NCBI RefSeq assembly: GCF_023078275.1 | Contig: NC_062971.1 | Location: 12,152,001-12,216,000 of the forward strand | Direction of reading: 5' to 3' | Length of the DNA: 64,000 nucleotides | Source of the DNA: Leguminivora glycinivorella | Lineage: Eukaryota; Arthropoda; Insecta; Lepidoptera; Tortricidae | Shown: in pieces, positions 46,501-56,934 of the stretch | Layout: every line of letters starts with the position of its first letter | Position numbering within the stretch: position 1 is the first letter of the stretch | The notes under the pieces: generated by a model | What the model was told of the DNA's origin: nothing | The model's input: the letters and a program-made list of their open reading frames with translations, nothing else | Database searches by the model: none | Translations under genes and position numbers: made by a program

Positions 46501-47988
46501 ATAACTTACATAAATGTAGTAGCCTCCTATTAGCCACAAGCCGAAGATAAATTGGAAGCAAATGATGAGTCCCATGATGATCAGCCAGGGCAGTATGAGA
46601 CCTCGCATCCAAATGTTAATACCAATTACCTGAAAATACATTACAAAACCATTTCATATTTAAGTAGAATTATTAGGAAAGGTGACTCAAGTCAAAAAGA
46701 CTATAGTTTAATGTTACTAATGTTACTATAACACATTCACTGGACATTTGCCAGGTGCCACACTTTGCTGTGTGTTACAACTTATAAGCGCACATGTGAG
46801 TTCAACCACCTATTCATTGTCAAGAGTATTAAAGTTATTAAATATTAAAAATTAAAATTTTGAAGAAACCCCGACCGCAACATAGTAGAGCGATTTTCAT
46901 GAAACATGGCTAAGAACACTCCCGACTAACTCAGCTTTCAGACAAAAAAAACTAAATGTAAATCGGATCATCCGTTAGGGAGCTACGATGCCACAGACAG
47001 ACAGACAGACAGATACATCAATATAACACCCCGGTGGTTTTTATTTATTTATTTTATTTATTTAAACTTTATTGCACAAAAATACACAAAAATGTACAAA
47101 TGGCGGGCGGAATGTCGTTTCTGCGTTGGGGGTTAAAAAATGTGTCAGTGTCTAAGGCACAGTGTGAAAGTAACAAAAACGCATAATATATTTATGACAT
47201 TGGCATTTTCCACAGATTTAAATGACTAAAAATTAAATTAAACAATTGCAATTCAAAAACTAGCTCATTTGATTAATTACCTAGCCTCAGGAGTTAATGA
47301 GGGTCATACTAGTTTGTTTAACAAAAGCAACTGCTAAAGGACCATGTAACCGTGGCAGAAATTTTCCTTACAATATTGGTTCCTCATAATGCTTTACTTC
47401 AGCATAAACCAACTAAGAAATATTCAAATTATATTCCTCCTTTGCCAGCAAAATATGTGAAAATAGTGAATTTAATACATACCATCCAAATTGAAGATAT
47501 TATCAGGAGTCCCAGAATGCAGATGAAAATGCCTCCAAAAACTTTCATAGCTGAAACAAAACACATACTTGCTTGAGATTTGGCAAAGTGAAATTGTCAT
47601 TTTGCACATACAAGAATACATATTCTACCAATTTCAACATAATAATGTCAGCGCTTAATAAAGTCACTAGTAACACGCTGAGATGAGGCCACTGGCCATT
47701 TCGTGGCACTGTCATTTGTCTTGCCTGTGTTCATAAATAAATATTTATTCCATTCTATAGTAACAGGATCCCCCAAATTAAAAAATGCAATAAGTACTCA
47801 CATCCCCGAACATCAGCTTCAAACAGAGGATTCCACAGTTGTGTAGAGTCCCCGCCTGCTAACTGGTAACTGATGAATGTGATCAGAACCACACTCATCG
47901 CAGCCGTGTACACCGCCACCGCCCGGCTGCCAGTCTTCACATTGGATGACCAAATACAGGGCGACCAACAAGATTCTAAGACGACCAT
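43506..47988 (-). CDS. Four-transmembrane protein, 170 residues, five coding exons
   Basis: Join, in gene order: 47988-47802, 47550-47483, 46629-46510, 46010-45960, 43592-43506. Every junction is GT-AG and the phases fit, giving ATG to TAA in 171 codons. Hydrophobic segments lie at about 23-44 (AVAVYTAAMSVVLITFISYQ), 66-89, 96-121 (LILPWLIIMGLIICFQFIFG) and 129-152 (TFAALVDFLFMAYNIYCWLC). The loop between the first two is about 20 residues and both tails are short and polar. No cleavable signal is apparent. The pattern (Cys-rich N-terminal ESCWSPCIW, 'VKTGS' before the first segment, W-L-C-V-L-S-Q-Y-Q after the fourth) resembles small insect tetraspan proteins such as LAPTM-like, pasiflora or DUF7027 families, but I cannot assign it to one. 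It is not a classical tetraspanin because the large CCG-bearing loop is missing. Confidence 0.85.
43739..44031 (+). pseudogene. Non-LTR retrotransposon reverse-transcriptase C-terminus
   Basis: Open to TAG with KKLKWQWAGHTIRGKEKW, RGRPRRRWEDEIKHAAGSSW and DRDKWKELGEAFA. This L-K-W-x-W-A-G-H ... G-R-P-x-x-R-W-x-D-(D/E) ... D-R-x-x-W layout is the usual end of endonuclease-RT LINE proteins in insects. The upstream RT domain is absent, so the copy is 5'-truncated. Antisense in the last intron of the membrane-protein gene. Confidence 0.75.
44608..44835 (+). pseudogene. Second retrotransposon-type C-terminal fragment
   Basis: After an in-frame TAG at 44605-44607 the frame reads SGRPRRTFLEQIGEILQKGQ, RRACMRNVMKVSEAKVVCQD, RSKWKSVISAYPSGKQA and stops. 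The GRPRRTF...DRSKWKS pattern is that of a LINE or retroelement polyprotein end. A T-run and AG precede it, which could mimic an acceptor. It is followed by a (TGTA)n tract. Confidence 0.6.
45960..46010 (-). CDS. Membrane-protein gene, exon 4
   Basis: 17 codons, LDATFAALVDFLFMAYN, phase 0 at both ends, between acceptor TTTATGTTACAG and donor GTAAGT. Too short to appear as an open frame of its own. Confidence 0.85.
46510..46629 (-). CDS. Membrane-protein gene, exon 3
   Basis: Exactly 40 codons, phase 0, VIGINIWMRG... to GGYYIY. Acceptor TGTATTTTCAG, donor GTAAGT. Carries the third membrane segment. Confidence 0.88.
46854..47140 (+). repeat. Repeat family C copy 1, with nested LINE tail
   Basis: AAATTTTGAAGAAACCCCGA, CATGAAACATGGCTAAGAAC, CTCCCGACTAACTCAGCTTT, GGGAGCTACGATGCCACAGA, (CAGA)n, AACACCCC, then interrupted at 47037-47107, then GTCGTTTCTGCGTTGGGGGT. 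Located in an intron of the membrane-protein gene. Other copies lie at 53781 and 54074. Confidence 0.75.
47037..47107 (-). repeat. LINE 3' tail nested in family C
   Basis: On the - strand it reads CGCCATTTGTACATTTTTGT, GTGCAATAAAGTTTAA and a (AAAT)n tail, the same family as 39868-39968. It separates two parts of the family C copy that are contiguous in the other copies. Confidence 0.65.
47483..47550 (-). CDS. Membrane-protein gene, exon 2
   Basis: Two bases complete Ser, then 22 codons (MKVFGGIFICILGLLIISSI, WM) forming the second membrane segment. Acceptor TTTTGTTTCAG, donor GTATGT. Confidence 0.85.
47802..47988 (-). CDS. Membrane-protein gene, exon 1 coding part
   Basis: 62 codons plus one base. 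ATG at 47988-47986 in AGCAAAGATGG context, the only Met before the first membrane segment. Donor GTGAGT. Upstream to about 48060 a CTTCTGAAATAATAG-type region could hold the 5' UTR and a UTR intron. Confidence 0.85.
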
Positions 47989-48060
47989 CTTTGCTATTTC
48001 ACCTACTGCTTAGAAATATTCTTCTACAAATTGATATCAGTTAAGTCAGTCGTGAATATC

Positions 48061-48779
48061 AGCCTTCTGAAATAATAGAAAGCATACAAAAATGTTGTAA
48101 ACATTTAACTTGACCACACCTTGTTTGACAAATAACTTTCAATTTTATCTCCTCTTATAAATGAAAAGCTTATTGTATTCATGTTTCAGTAGCTATGTGA
48201 GTATTTATAAATTGATATATGATAAAAACGGTAAATTTTACCTTGTTTTTAACACAGAAAATTACTTTAAAAGTTTTTAGAAGCCTGCGAGACAAGCTCC
48301 GTTGTTGACAGATCGAGTGTGTACGTTAATACGTTTCGTTTCTCTTGTTTGTTCTTAGAGCAACCGTTATTTTTATTATGAATACATTTATAGAAATCAC
48401 AATCTAATTGAAATTAATATTCTTCTTTTAATAATATTTAAAAAGCAACTTAAATGTTATTTATATCTATTTAAAGTGTAGATACTTTACTATAACACTT
48501 TCCAGAAAATGAAATTTCTACATCAACTTGAGTTTAAAAATTAACTTGAAAGCGTGCTTGGAACGAAACGTAAAATATCATCTCGTTTAACGCAAACATA
48601 GTTACGATTATGAATGTAGTAACAACTATTTATAAACAAAACAATACTTATATTTCATATTTGTTACATTATTTGATACAATGCATAATTAATTTTACTT
48701 TGAAATATCAAACGTATCTAAATTGATCAAATTCTTGGTTCAAAAAATAAAATATAATTTGACGTTCCTTTCGCATTAC
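48061..48779. other. Upstream region of the membrane-protein gene
   Basis: A modest GC rise near 48290-48345 (CTGCGAGACAAGCTCCGTTG, GATCGAGTGTGTACG) is the likeliest promoter area on the - strand. No other gene recognised. Confidence 0.3.
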
Positions 48780-49220
48780 TTTCATAACTTCTGTGCCCCT
48801 GGTATTTCTCCGCGACTGGAGCGACAATTTCTCGATGGTAGCACGGCTTGCACAGGCCGCGACAAAACTCGCGCATCGTCATTCATTCAGCGATCGGGTA
48901 GGCAGAAGACGTGGGCCATTTTTTTCAAAGTTGCCCACCCCACTTTTTTACTCAGAATCGCGAGCTCTTTCAATCCTAATAGTGTAATAGGAGAAAAAAG
49001 TGTTTCAAGGTTTTCTTCCCATTCCAATACCATTTTTTCATACATTTTGTATGGCGGTAACGGAATGGAAGGTTTGAAAAATGTATGGAAATCCTGGGCC
49101 ATTTTTTTTTCTCGATCGAAAGACCTCGCGATTCTGAAAGTATGAATCGCGTAAAAATACCCATGTTTAAAAAAATGTGGGGGGTGGACATGAACAACTA
49201 TGAAAAAATGACACACGTCC
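48780..49220. repeat. Probable interspersed repeat
   Basis: Contains GACGTGGGCCATTTTTTT and, later, CTGGGCCATTTTTTTT with CTCGATCGAAAGACCTCGCG. Several frames are open for 60-140 codons but without family motifs, and the G/T-run body resembles non-coding repeats of Lepidoptera. No second copy in the window. Confidence 0.35.
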
Positions 49221-50201
49221 CACGTAGACAATAAACTTATCAGTATTTTAGAGCGTATAATTAGGATTTTTAGTTGAATTAACTGATCTAATTATACCTA
49301 CAGAAATCCGGCCAAAATAAACTTAGTTAATTTAATAATTGTTTCATAATTAAATACATACAATTAAAACTTGTCGAACGCTTTTTAAGGATAGCCTAAT
49401 GCTCTAGAGGTCTAATCGGCATCAGTAGATTTTAATAAATTAGCATATAATGGAACTAATCGTGACTGCATAAATAGTTAACAGTTAGAAAGTTTCGAGT
49501 AAGGAGTGTAGAAGTTTCTAATCGAATCGACAGTACCTAAGGATAAGCTGGTGAAAAATTGTGCTAAGTAGGTAATTATGGCCCTGCCTAAATAAATAAA
49601 CGGTCTTGTCTATGCCTAATCTAAGTAATGGTATGTCCTATCTACGGAAACGGGGGATGTGGAATGGAGAGCTTTGGTGCACAAATTAACGACCTCAAAT
49701 GCTCGTAAACCTCACTCATGAGCAACCGAGAAAAAAATTACTGTTAGTAGATACCTACTACGGCCTAAGGTACCTACTCAGGTAGTACGAGTAACTCGAG
49801 TAAGGCACAATATATCTTATAGGTCACATAGTCAAGGAGTTATTTCAGTTTCATTGCGTTGAAAACTACAATAGAATACAGTATCAATGTAGTGTCCGGT
49901 ATTTGAGCTAGTATATATAGCTAGCAATAGTTTAAATAATACAGCCCGTCCCATCCGTCAATTCATAAGAATTCAATACTAAACACAGTTATCGGCCTGT
50001 GAACATCGATTGATACAACACGTAACACGAACTTGATTGGCATCAAGTGATCAAACTTATTCCATTCACTTACCGAGTTAATTTTTTGTTCCTTAAGGTT
50101 CCTATCAATTCCTACAGAGCACGTAAATGTATGTGTTCCTGAGTCGCATAGGTGTTAGCCACAAACTACTAAGAAGATACTACGTATGGTGTTAGCTGAC
50201 C
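49221..50201. other. Mostly unannotated, with a LINE 3' end scrap
   Basis: 49650-49735 (GGAGAGCTTTGGTGCACAAA, CATGAGCAACCGAG) matches 63730-63800 and is a LINE-type 3' scrap. The rest is AT-rich with nothing recognised. Confidence 0.4.
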
Positions 50202-50450
50202 ACAGTTTTTTTTTTTTTTTATTTATTATAAATGGGCTTACTCTTGGCCACAGACTAGCCAAAGACGTGGCCTACGATGGAGTGAGTTCGCCCAAAAGAT
50301 GCATGTTCACTCTTGATTTGAAGGTCTTTACCATATTATTTCGTCTCCTTCTGGACTCGAATACATTTGGCAGTACACGAGTTCTACAATGTTCTGATTC
50401 GTTCACATGCTTACAGCGTCACTTTTTTAGCATCATCACATTTTATACGT
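50202..50450 (-). repeat. Probable LINE-related repeat
   Basis: A T-run is followed by ATGGGCTTACTCTTGGCCAC, AAAGACGTGGCCTACGATGG and CTTGATTTGAAGGTCTTTAC. The blocks resemble the ends of lepidopteran LINEs, with the T-run being the tail on the - strand. Confidence 0.45.
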
Positions 50451-51371
50451 GATCCACAGCGGCGATAATGCTAACTCGCCCAGATTCCTGTGGTTCACAG
50501 TTTGGCATTTTAAGAGGTTAAACAAAATCACGAGTCAGCAAAACTCTTTCATTGTTAATCAATGGTCCAAAGTCCAAATGGTAATGTGATTATCGACAAG
50601 CTTATACGGTACCTTACTTAACTCGCGCGAAATAGAAAATAAACTAGAAAATAAAATTACCGCAAATTCAATAGGTAAGTATCTATTATTATAATTGTAT
50701 TTAATTTTACACTGGTTCGCCCGACAATCAGACATGCTTGTGCTCTCGCGTCTAACTAGAATGCTTGCCTGTTAATCCAAGATTCATCAATGAACTCAAA
50801 CAAGGCGTTAAGCAAAACAAACATTCCAATAACAATGACTAGGCGTTCTAAGAGGCCGTGAAACTACATACTCTACATAGTGCGGAAAGTTCACTTTGTG
50901 AAACCGAAGTTATTGCTACTTATATATGGGTCCTGGTCCTATTTATCAAACCCATATTAAGTAGTTTCGATTGGCACTGAAAATTACCTAATATTCGTAA
51001 AAGGATATAAATAGGTAGAGAATATGCGAAAAGAGAAGAATCTTGGAATGTAACGGATTCTACTCACAACTGTTCATCAACTTTTGAAAGAAATGGCTAA
51101 ATAGTGGTAAAAATAACCAAATTCTTACTTACAAACGTCTACAGCGCTCTGGTTTGCAATAAAATTTAAGTGCTACTTTAAGGTGCTTGTACACCGTACT
51201 CCTATAAAGTGAGGTGATATGCCGCGTAGGCGAAATGGGTAGTTTCGTACAGGGAGTGAAACAAAATGGCTATTGTTATCGCCGGTAGTAAGACATTCAG
51301 ACATCGTAGGTACCCTCCTGGTTCTGATAGATATCTAGGTTTATGTAGGTTACTATCTTATTAAAAGTCAC
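50451..51371. other. Unannotated AT-rich sequence
   Basis: No gene, clear repeat or hairpin recognised. Confidence 0.4.
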
Positions 51372-51385
51372 CAACAGGTCGAACG

Positions 51386-52318
51386 GGGATACCCCCATTT
51401 GCCAGAATTTCATTTGCCATAATTTTATTTGCCATCCTATTCAACAATCATAATATTGTTTCTCATAACATCTTATGCCATAATCATTGTTTACTATATT
51501 AATTTAGTGCCAGAAACTTTGTTTCCCATAAAGTCAGTTTCCATAATGTCATTTGTCAGAATCATCGAAATCCGTAATTACCACATTCCATACCATCATT
51601 TGTCATACGAATTAGCGTCCAGAAAAGTCAATTTCCATAATGTGCTTTGGCAGAATCGAAAACTACTATAATAGGTACTAGAAGGACTAGAGAATGAAAC
51701 TGCTATCAGAAAGTAGGTTAGGTTAGGTTAGAACTGTGACCCCCTGGAAATGAAACTGCTATCAGAAAGTAGGTTAGGTTAGGTTAGAACTGTGAACCTC
51801 TGGAAAAGGAAACTGCTTGAAAAGTAGGTTAGGTTAGGTTAGAACTGTGACCCCCGGAAAATGAAAATACTATCAGACAGTAGGTTAGGTTAGGTTAGAA
51901 CTGCGACCCCTGGAAAATGAAACTGCTATCAGAAAGTAGGTTAGGTTAGGTTAGAACTGTGACCCCCTGGAGAATGAAACTGCTGGAAAAGTAGGTTAGG
52001 TTAGGTTAGAACTGTGACCCCTGGAAAATGAAACTGCTATCAGAAAGTAGGTTAGGTTAGGTAATAATATGGGCAACAATTAATATGGCAATAATTGCTT
52101 ATGGCGTTTGAATATTCTATGAAACCATATTATTGCACTTAATAATATGGCTAACAAATAGTATGGCATTGTATGATTATGGAAGGTAATATTCGGATAA
52201 ACAACGAGTATGTCATATGATTTTTATGGTAAACAAATCATTCGGGCAAATGAAATTCAGGCAAGTTAGATTCGGGCAAATGAATATTATGTTAAATGAC
52301 TGTCGGGCAAACAATAGA
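51386..52318. mobile_element. Phrase-structured element flanked by a 14-bp direct repeat
   Basis: CAACAGGTCGAACG (51372-51385) and CAACCGGTCGAACG (52319-52332) match at 13 of 14 bases in direct orientation. The left part is made of degenerate ~15-bp phrases of the form ATTTGCCATAATTTC. The right part is made of the inverted phrase (ATTATGGCAAACAAT, later TTCGGGCAAATGAAT). A tandem array with TTAGG units sits between. No coding capacity. Confidence 0.55.
51696..52062 (+). repeat. Tandem array of 7 units, about 54-58 bp, each with TTAGG repeats
   Basis: The unit reads GAAACTGCTATCAGAAAGTA, then GGTTAGGTTAGGTTAG, then AACTGTGACCCCCTGGAAAAT. Units are 85-95 percent alike by eye. Two have a shortened CTGGAAAAG or CTTGAAAAG head. 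The GGTTA core matches the TTAGG telomeric repeat of insects in phase. Confidence 0.8.
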
Positions 52319-52332
52319 CAACCGGTCGAACG

Positions 52333-52884
52333 CGATTAAATCTTACCTTTTTTCCAACGTTTCCGTGATCATGGCCAATGCAACCCTTTATTAATGAAAG
52401 GTTATATTTATAATAAATGTATTTTATATAAATTTAACGTGAAAACGATACTTAGTGTTCTGCTCTGCAATGCAGTGCTGTAATGATTTGTTATTGACTC
52501 GTCACGCATTTCTAGATACCATGCAAACAAGTATTGGAATCAGTTTGATCTTCCAATCTACATATTGCGTGTAAATACGCTACCTACGCAATTTCTAATG
52601 TATTTTACACTTGTGCGTAATGGCGCCAACACCTCCACTCGCAATCTTTTGTTTCCTAGGAAGAGAGATAAGGCCGGTATTATGCAAAATACGGCGGACT
52701 GCCAGCCTCATAAAAAGCAGTAACAGATTGGACCGAATCCAATCAGGATAACTGAACTGGTACGGAAACAGTTTTGTCACTGAATTATTAACTGGTATTC
52801 GATTATCACTTCCGCCCAATGTCGAGTTTGGTTCAACATCAACAGTAACAACTTAATGAGACTTTACGATGTTGCCAACTTTTT
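52333..52884. other. Unannotated sequence
   Basis: No gene recognised. The - strand frame 52595-52819 has no family features. Confidence 0.4.
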
Positions 52885-53429
52885 AGGGTTCCGTAGTCAA
52901 CTAGGAACACTTATAGTTTCGCCATGTCTGTCTGTCCGTCCGTCCGTCCGTCCGTCCGTCCGTCCGCGGATAATCTCAGTAACCGTAAGCACTAGGAAGC
53001 TGAAATTTGGTACCAATATGTATATCAATCACGGCAACAAAGTGCAAAAATAAAAAATGGAAAAAAATGTTTTATTAGGGTACCCCCCCTACATGTAAAG
53101 TGGGGGCTGATATTTTTTTTTATTTCAACCCCAACGAGTGATATATTGTTGGATAGGTATTTAAAAATTAATAAGGGTTTACTAACATCATTTTTTGATA
53201 ATATGAATATTTTCGGAAATAATCGCTCCTAAAGGAAAAAAAAGTGCGTCCCCCCCCTCTAACTTTTGAACCATATGTTTAAAAAATATGAAAAAAATTA
53301 CAAAAGTAGAACTTTATAAAGACTTTCTAGGAAAATTGTTTTGAACTTGATAGGTTCAGTAGTTTTTGAGAAAAATACGAAAAACTACGGAACCCTACAC
53401 TGAGCGTGGCCCGACACGCTCTTGGCCGG
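52885..53429 (+). repeat. Repeat family A, copy 3
   Basis: 545 bp, complete, TTTTT on both sides, (TCCG)n of about 7 units. The first hairpin has one change (GGAACACT). Confidence 0.85.
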
Positions 53430-53780
53430 TTTTTTTTCTTAAGTATGCTTATTTAGGTAATTATCGACAAGAGTCGATAATACAACCGTTAGGTAATATA
53501 CGGGAACAGATTTACGATGGTTATAAATATTCAGCCGGAATTAATATTCAGTTTATAATTACACAATCATAGATACAGATACAAATGGGAAGATTATCTT
53601 ACTACCTATAATCAACTTAGCCCCAAAATAAACAAGGTAGTGTAGGCTTATTTTGGGTGATTGCTGATTGCCCCTATTTGGTTGACTTGTCTGATTTCAT
53701 CTAAGTAGAACTATAAGAGTCAACGGCACTAGATAGAACGGCGTAGATGCTATTCTCAATAAAAACCTAACCACAAAATT
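53430..53780. other. Short unannotated stretch
   Basis: AT-rich sequence between family A and family C copies. Nothing recognised. Confidence 0.4.
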
Positions 53781-54024
53781 AAAATTTTGAAAAAACCGCC
53801 GACTGCGACGTAGTAGACCGTTTTTCATGAAACATGGCTAAGAACACTCCCGACTAACTCAGCTTTCAGACAAAAAAGACTAAATCTAAATCGGTTCATC
53901 CGTTCGGGAGCTACGATGCCACAGACAGACACACACACACAGACAGACAAACAGACAGACAGACACACAGACAGACACGTCAAACTTATAACACCCCTTC
54001 GTTTTTGCGTCGGGGGTTAAAAAA
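53781..54024 (+). repeat. Repeat family C, copy 2
   Basis: AAAATTTTGAAAAAACCGCC to CGTCGGGGGTTAAAAAA, with (CAGA)n and (CACA)n. Preceded by AACCTAACCACAAAATT, a flank repeated before copy 3, so copies 2 and 3 form a tandem pair with a period near 293 bp. Confidence 0.8.
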
Positions 54025-54073
54025 GATTTTTACCAAGCAGAAACGTCTGCGATTATAACCTAACCACAAAATT

Positions 54074-54229
54074 AAAATTTTGAAAAAACCCCCGACCGCG
54101 ACCTTGTGGTCCGATTTACATGAAACATGGCTAAGAACACTCCCGACTAACACAGCTTTCAAATAAAAAAAACTAAATCGAAATCTGTTCATCCGTTCAG
54201 GAGCTACGATGCCACAGACAGACACACAC

Positions 54230-54305
<76 letters not shown>

Positions 54306-54352
54306 CGTCAAACTTATAACACCCCGTCGTTTTTGCGTCGGGGGTTAAAAAG
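54074..54352 (+). repeat. Repeat family C, copy 3
   Basis: Complete, with a longer (CAGA)n run than copy 2 (about 20 units). The reverse frame through this microsatellite gives a meaningless CLSVCLSV protein. Confidence 0.8.
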
Positions 54353-54380
54353 GAAGGCATGGAAAGATTCACACACAATG

Positions 54381-54470
54381 TCTGTGTGTCTCAGTTGGTC
54401 AGACCGGTGTTTCAAAAGGTCGCAGATTCGAGTCCTGCTGCTGAAAGAATGAATTTTCCTCTTTAAAAAC
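54381..54470 (+). repeat. tRNA-derived SINE head
   Basis: TGTCTCAGTTGGTCAGACCG (A-box-like) and GCAGATTCGAGTCCTGC (B box within a T-arm-like stem) at tRNA-like spacing, followed by TGCTGAAAGAATGAATTTTC. The 3' end is not clear. Confidence 0.5.
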
Positions 54471-54655
54471 TTTTAAACTGTCTAGAGAAACTTCCTTGGC
54501 GTCGAGAGTTTTTAAACAGCTACTCTAATAGATCAAGAGCCCAGGCCCGCCAGACCTTCCTCAAATTCTCAAGGATGAAACTTTGGGACAATGTAGAGTT
54601 CACATCGGCGTTTAATGTGTGCATATTTTCTAGTTCGGCCCATCGACCAATTTTT

Positions 54656-55224
54656 AGGGTTCCGTAGTCAACTAGGAACCCTTATAGTTTCGCCATGTCT
54701 GTCTGTCCGTCCGTCCGTCCGTCCGTTCGTCCGTCCGTCCGTCCGTCCGTCCGTCCGTCCGCGGATAATCTCAGTAACCGTAAGCACTAGAAAGCCGAAA
54801 TTTGGTACCAATATGTATATCAATCACGCCAACAAAGTGCAAAAATAAAAAATGGAAAAAAATGTTTTATTAGGGTACCCCCCCTACATGTAAAGTGGGG
54901 GCTGATATTTTTTTTCATTCCAACCCCAACGTGTGATATATTGTTGGATAGGTATTTAAAAATTAATAAGGGTTTACTAAGATTGTTTTTTGATAATATT
55001 AATATTTTCGGTAATAATCGCTGATAAAGGAAAAAAAAGTGCGTCCCCCCCCTCTAACTTTTGAACCATATGTTTAAAAAATTTGAAAAAAATCACAAAA
55101 GTAGAACTTTATAAAGACTTTCTAGGAAAATTGTTTTGAACTTGATAGGTTCAGTAGTTTTTGAGAAAAATACGAAAAACTACGGAACCCTACACTGAGC
55201 GTGGCCCGACACGCTCTTGGCCGG
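54656..55224 (+). repeat. Repeat family A, copy 4
   Basis: 569 bp, with the longest (TCCG)n run. Inserted in the left foldback arm. The uninterrupted counterpart is at 58032-58037 (six A). T5 before and T6 after, against T6 in the empty site, shows a 5-bp duplication. Confidence 0.88.
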
Positions 55225-55295
55225 TTTTTTGCTATCAAGTGATGAAGGTGAAAAAAAAAGTGCTTACTTTCCTTAAATTCTCAAGGCTGATTTTT

Positions 55296-55850
55296 AGGGT
55301 TCCGTAGTCAACTAGGAACCCTTATAGTTTCGCCATGTCTGTCTGTCCGTCCGTCCGTCCGTCCGTCCGTCCGTCCGTCCGTCCGCGGATAATCTCAGTA
55401 ACCGTAAAGCACTAGAAAGCTGAAATTTGGTACCAATATGTATTTCAATCACGCCAACAAAGTGCATAAATAAAAAATGAAAAAAAATGTTTTATTAGGG
55501 TACCCCCCCTACATGTAAAGTGGGGGCTGATATATTTTTTCATACCAACCCCAACGTGTGATATATTGTTGGATAGGTATTTAAAAATGACTAAGGGTTT
55601 ACTAAGATCGTTTTTTGATAATATTAATATTTTCGGAAATAATCGCTCCTAAAGGAAAAAAAAGTGCGTCCCCCCCCCTCTAACTTTTGAACCATAAGTT
55701 TAAAAAATATGAAAAAAATCACAAAAGTAGAATTTTATAAAGACTTTCTAGGAAAATTGTTTTGAACTTGATAGGTTCAGTAGTTTTTGAGAAAAATACG
55801 GAAAACTACGGAACCCTACACTGAGCGTGGTCCGACACGCTCTTGGCCGG
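55296..55850 (+). repeat. Repeat family A, copy 5
   Basis: 555 bp. Inserted in the same arm; empty counterpart AAAAAT at 57966-57971. T5 on both sides against a single T5 in the empty site. Confidence 0.88.
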
Positions 55851-55920
55851 TTTTTATATATGTGTTAGAGCACGTTGTTAGAAATTGGTTATCATCAATG
55901 CCAGACCGTTTCCGCCGGCC

Positions 55921-56934
55921 ATAACTTTTACCAGACGCGACAAAGTTGGCAAAAAACGTCTCTAACTTACCTCTTTTTCTCAAGCCTGATTTTGATATAT
56001 GATACGCAGGGACCTATAACTAGACCGTTTGTAAGCAGCCAGACCAATCGGATGGACCCAACCATCCGCCAGATCGACTTAAAGTTTCGATATGAGCATT
56101 AGTAGAATTGAAATATTCCGGGTCTATAAAAGCTAAAAACTTGAATTTTCTACATTAAGCTACGTGTATATTGTATACTTGACGTAATAAGCGACTTTCA
56201 AAAATTTTACTTCTAAGGAAATAAAAAAATGAAAGTTTATATGTGGTGCAAGATTAATTTTAAGCTATGAATTTTATTTACACTGCGTAAGTACATGTGT
56301 ATTTTATTATAAATATAACTTTTACCAGACGCGACAAAGTTGGCAAAAAACGACTCTAACTTACCTCATTTTCTCAAGCCTGATTTTGATATATGATACG
56401 CAGGGACCTATAACTAGACCGTTTGTAAGCAGCCAGACCAATCGGATGGACCCAACCATCCGCCAGACCGACTTAAAGTTTCGATATGAGCATTAGTAAA
56501 ATTGAAATATTCCGGGTCTATAAAAGCTAAAAACTTGAATTTTCTACATTAATCTACGTGTATATTGTATACTTGACGTAATAAGCGACTTTCAAAAATT
56601 TTACTTCTAAGGAAATAAAAAAATGAAAGTTTATATGTGGTGCCAGATTAATTTTAAGCTATGAATTTTATTTACACTGCGTAAGTACATGTGTATTTTA
56701 TTATAAATATAACTTTTACCAGACGCGACAAAGTTGGCAAAAAACGACTCTAACTTACCTCATTTTCTCAAGCCTGATTTTGATATATGATACGCAGGGA
56801 CCTGTAACTAGACCGTTTGTAAGCAGCCAGACCAATCGGATGGACCCAACCATCCGCCAGACCGACTTAAAGTTTCGATATGAGCATTAGTAGAATTGAA
56901 ATATTCCGGGTCTATAAAAGCTAAAAACTTGAAT
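55921..56934 (+). repeat. Tandem repeat of exactly 394-bp units (2.6 copies)
   Basis: ATAACTTTTACCAGACGCGA starts at 55921, 56315 and 56709. Units include CAGACCAATCGGATGGACCC and TATTCCGGGTCTATAAAAGC. The third is cut off after ACTTGAA at about 56934. Units are nearly identical. Confidence 0.88.

Noticed and set aside
48723..49231. ORFs of 114-140 codons on both strands
   Set aside because: Overlapping open frames on both strands with no motif; fits a non-coding repeat body.
51696..52062. True telomere at this site
   Set aside because: GGTTA units occur only three at a time inside a 56-bp unit, and unique sequence continues on both sides.
53986..54378. - strand ORF with CLSVCLSVCLSV runs
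   Set aside because: Translation of the (CAGA)n microsatellite in family C.
55921..56934. CRISPR-like array
   Set aside because: Units are 394 bp, nearly identical throughout and without spacers; the genome is eukaryotic.
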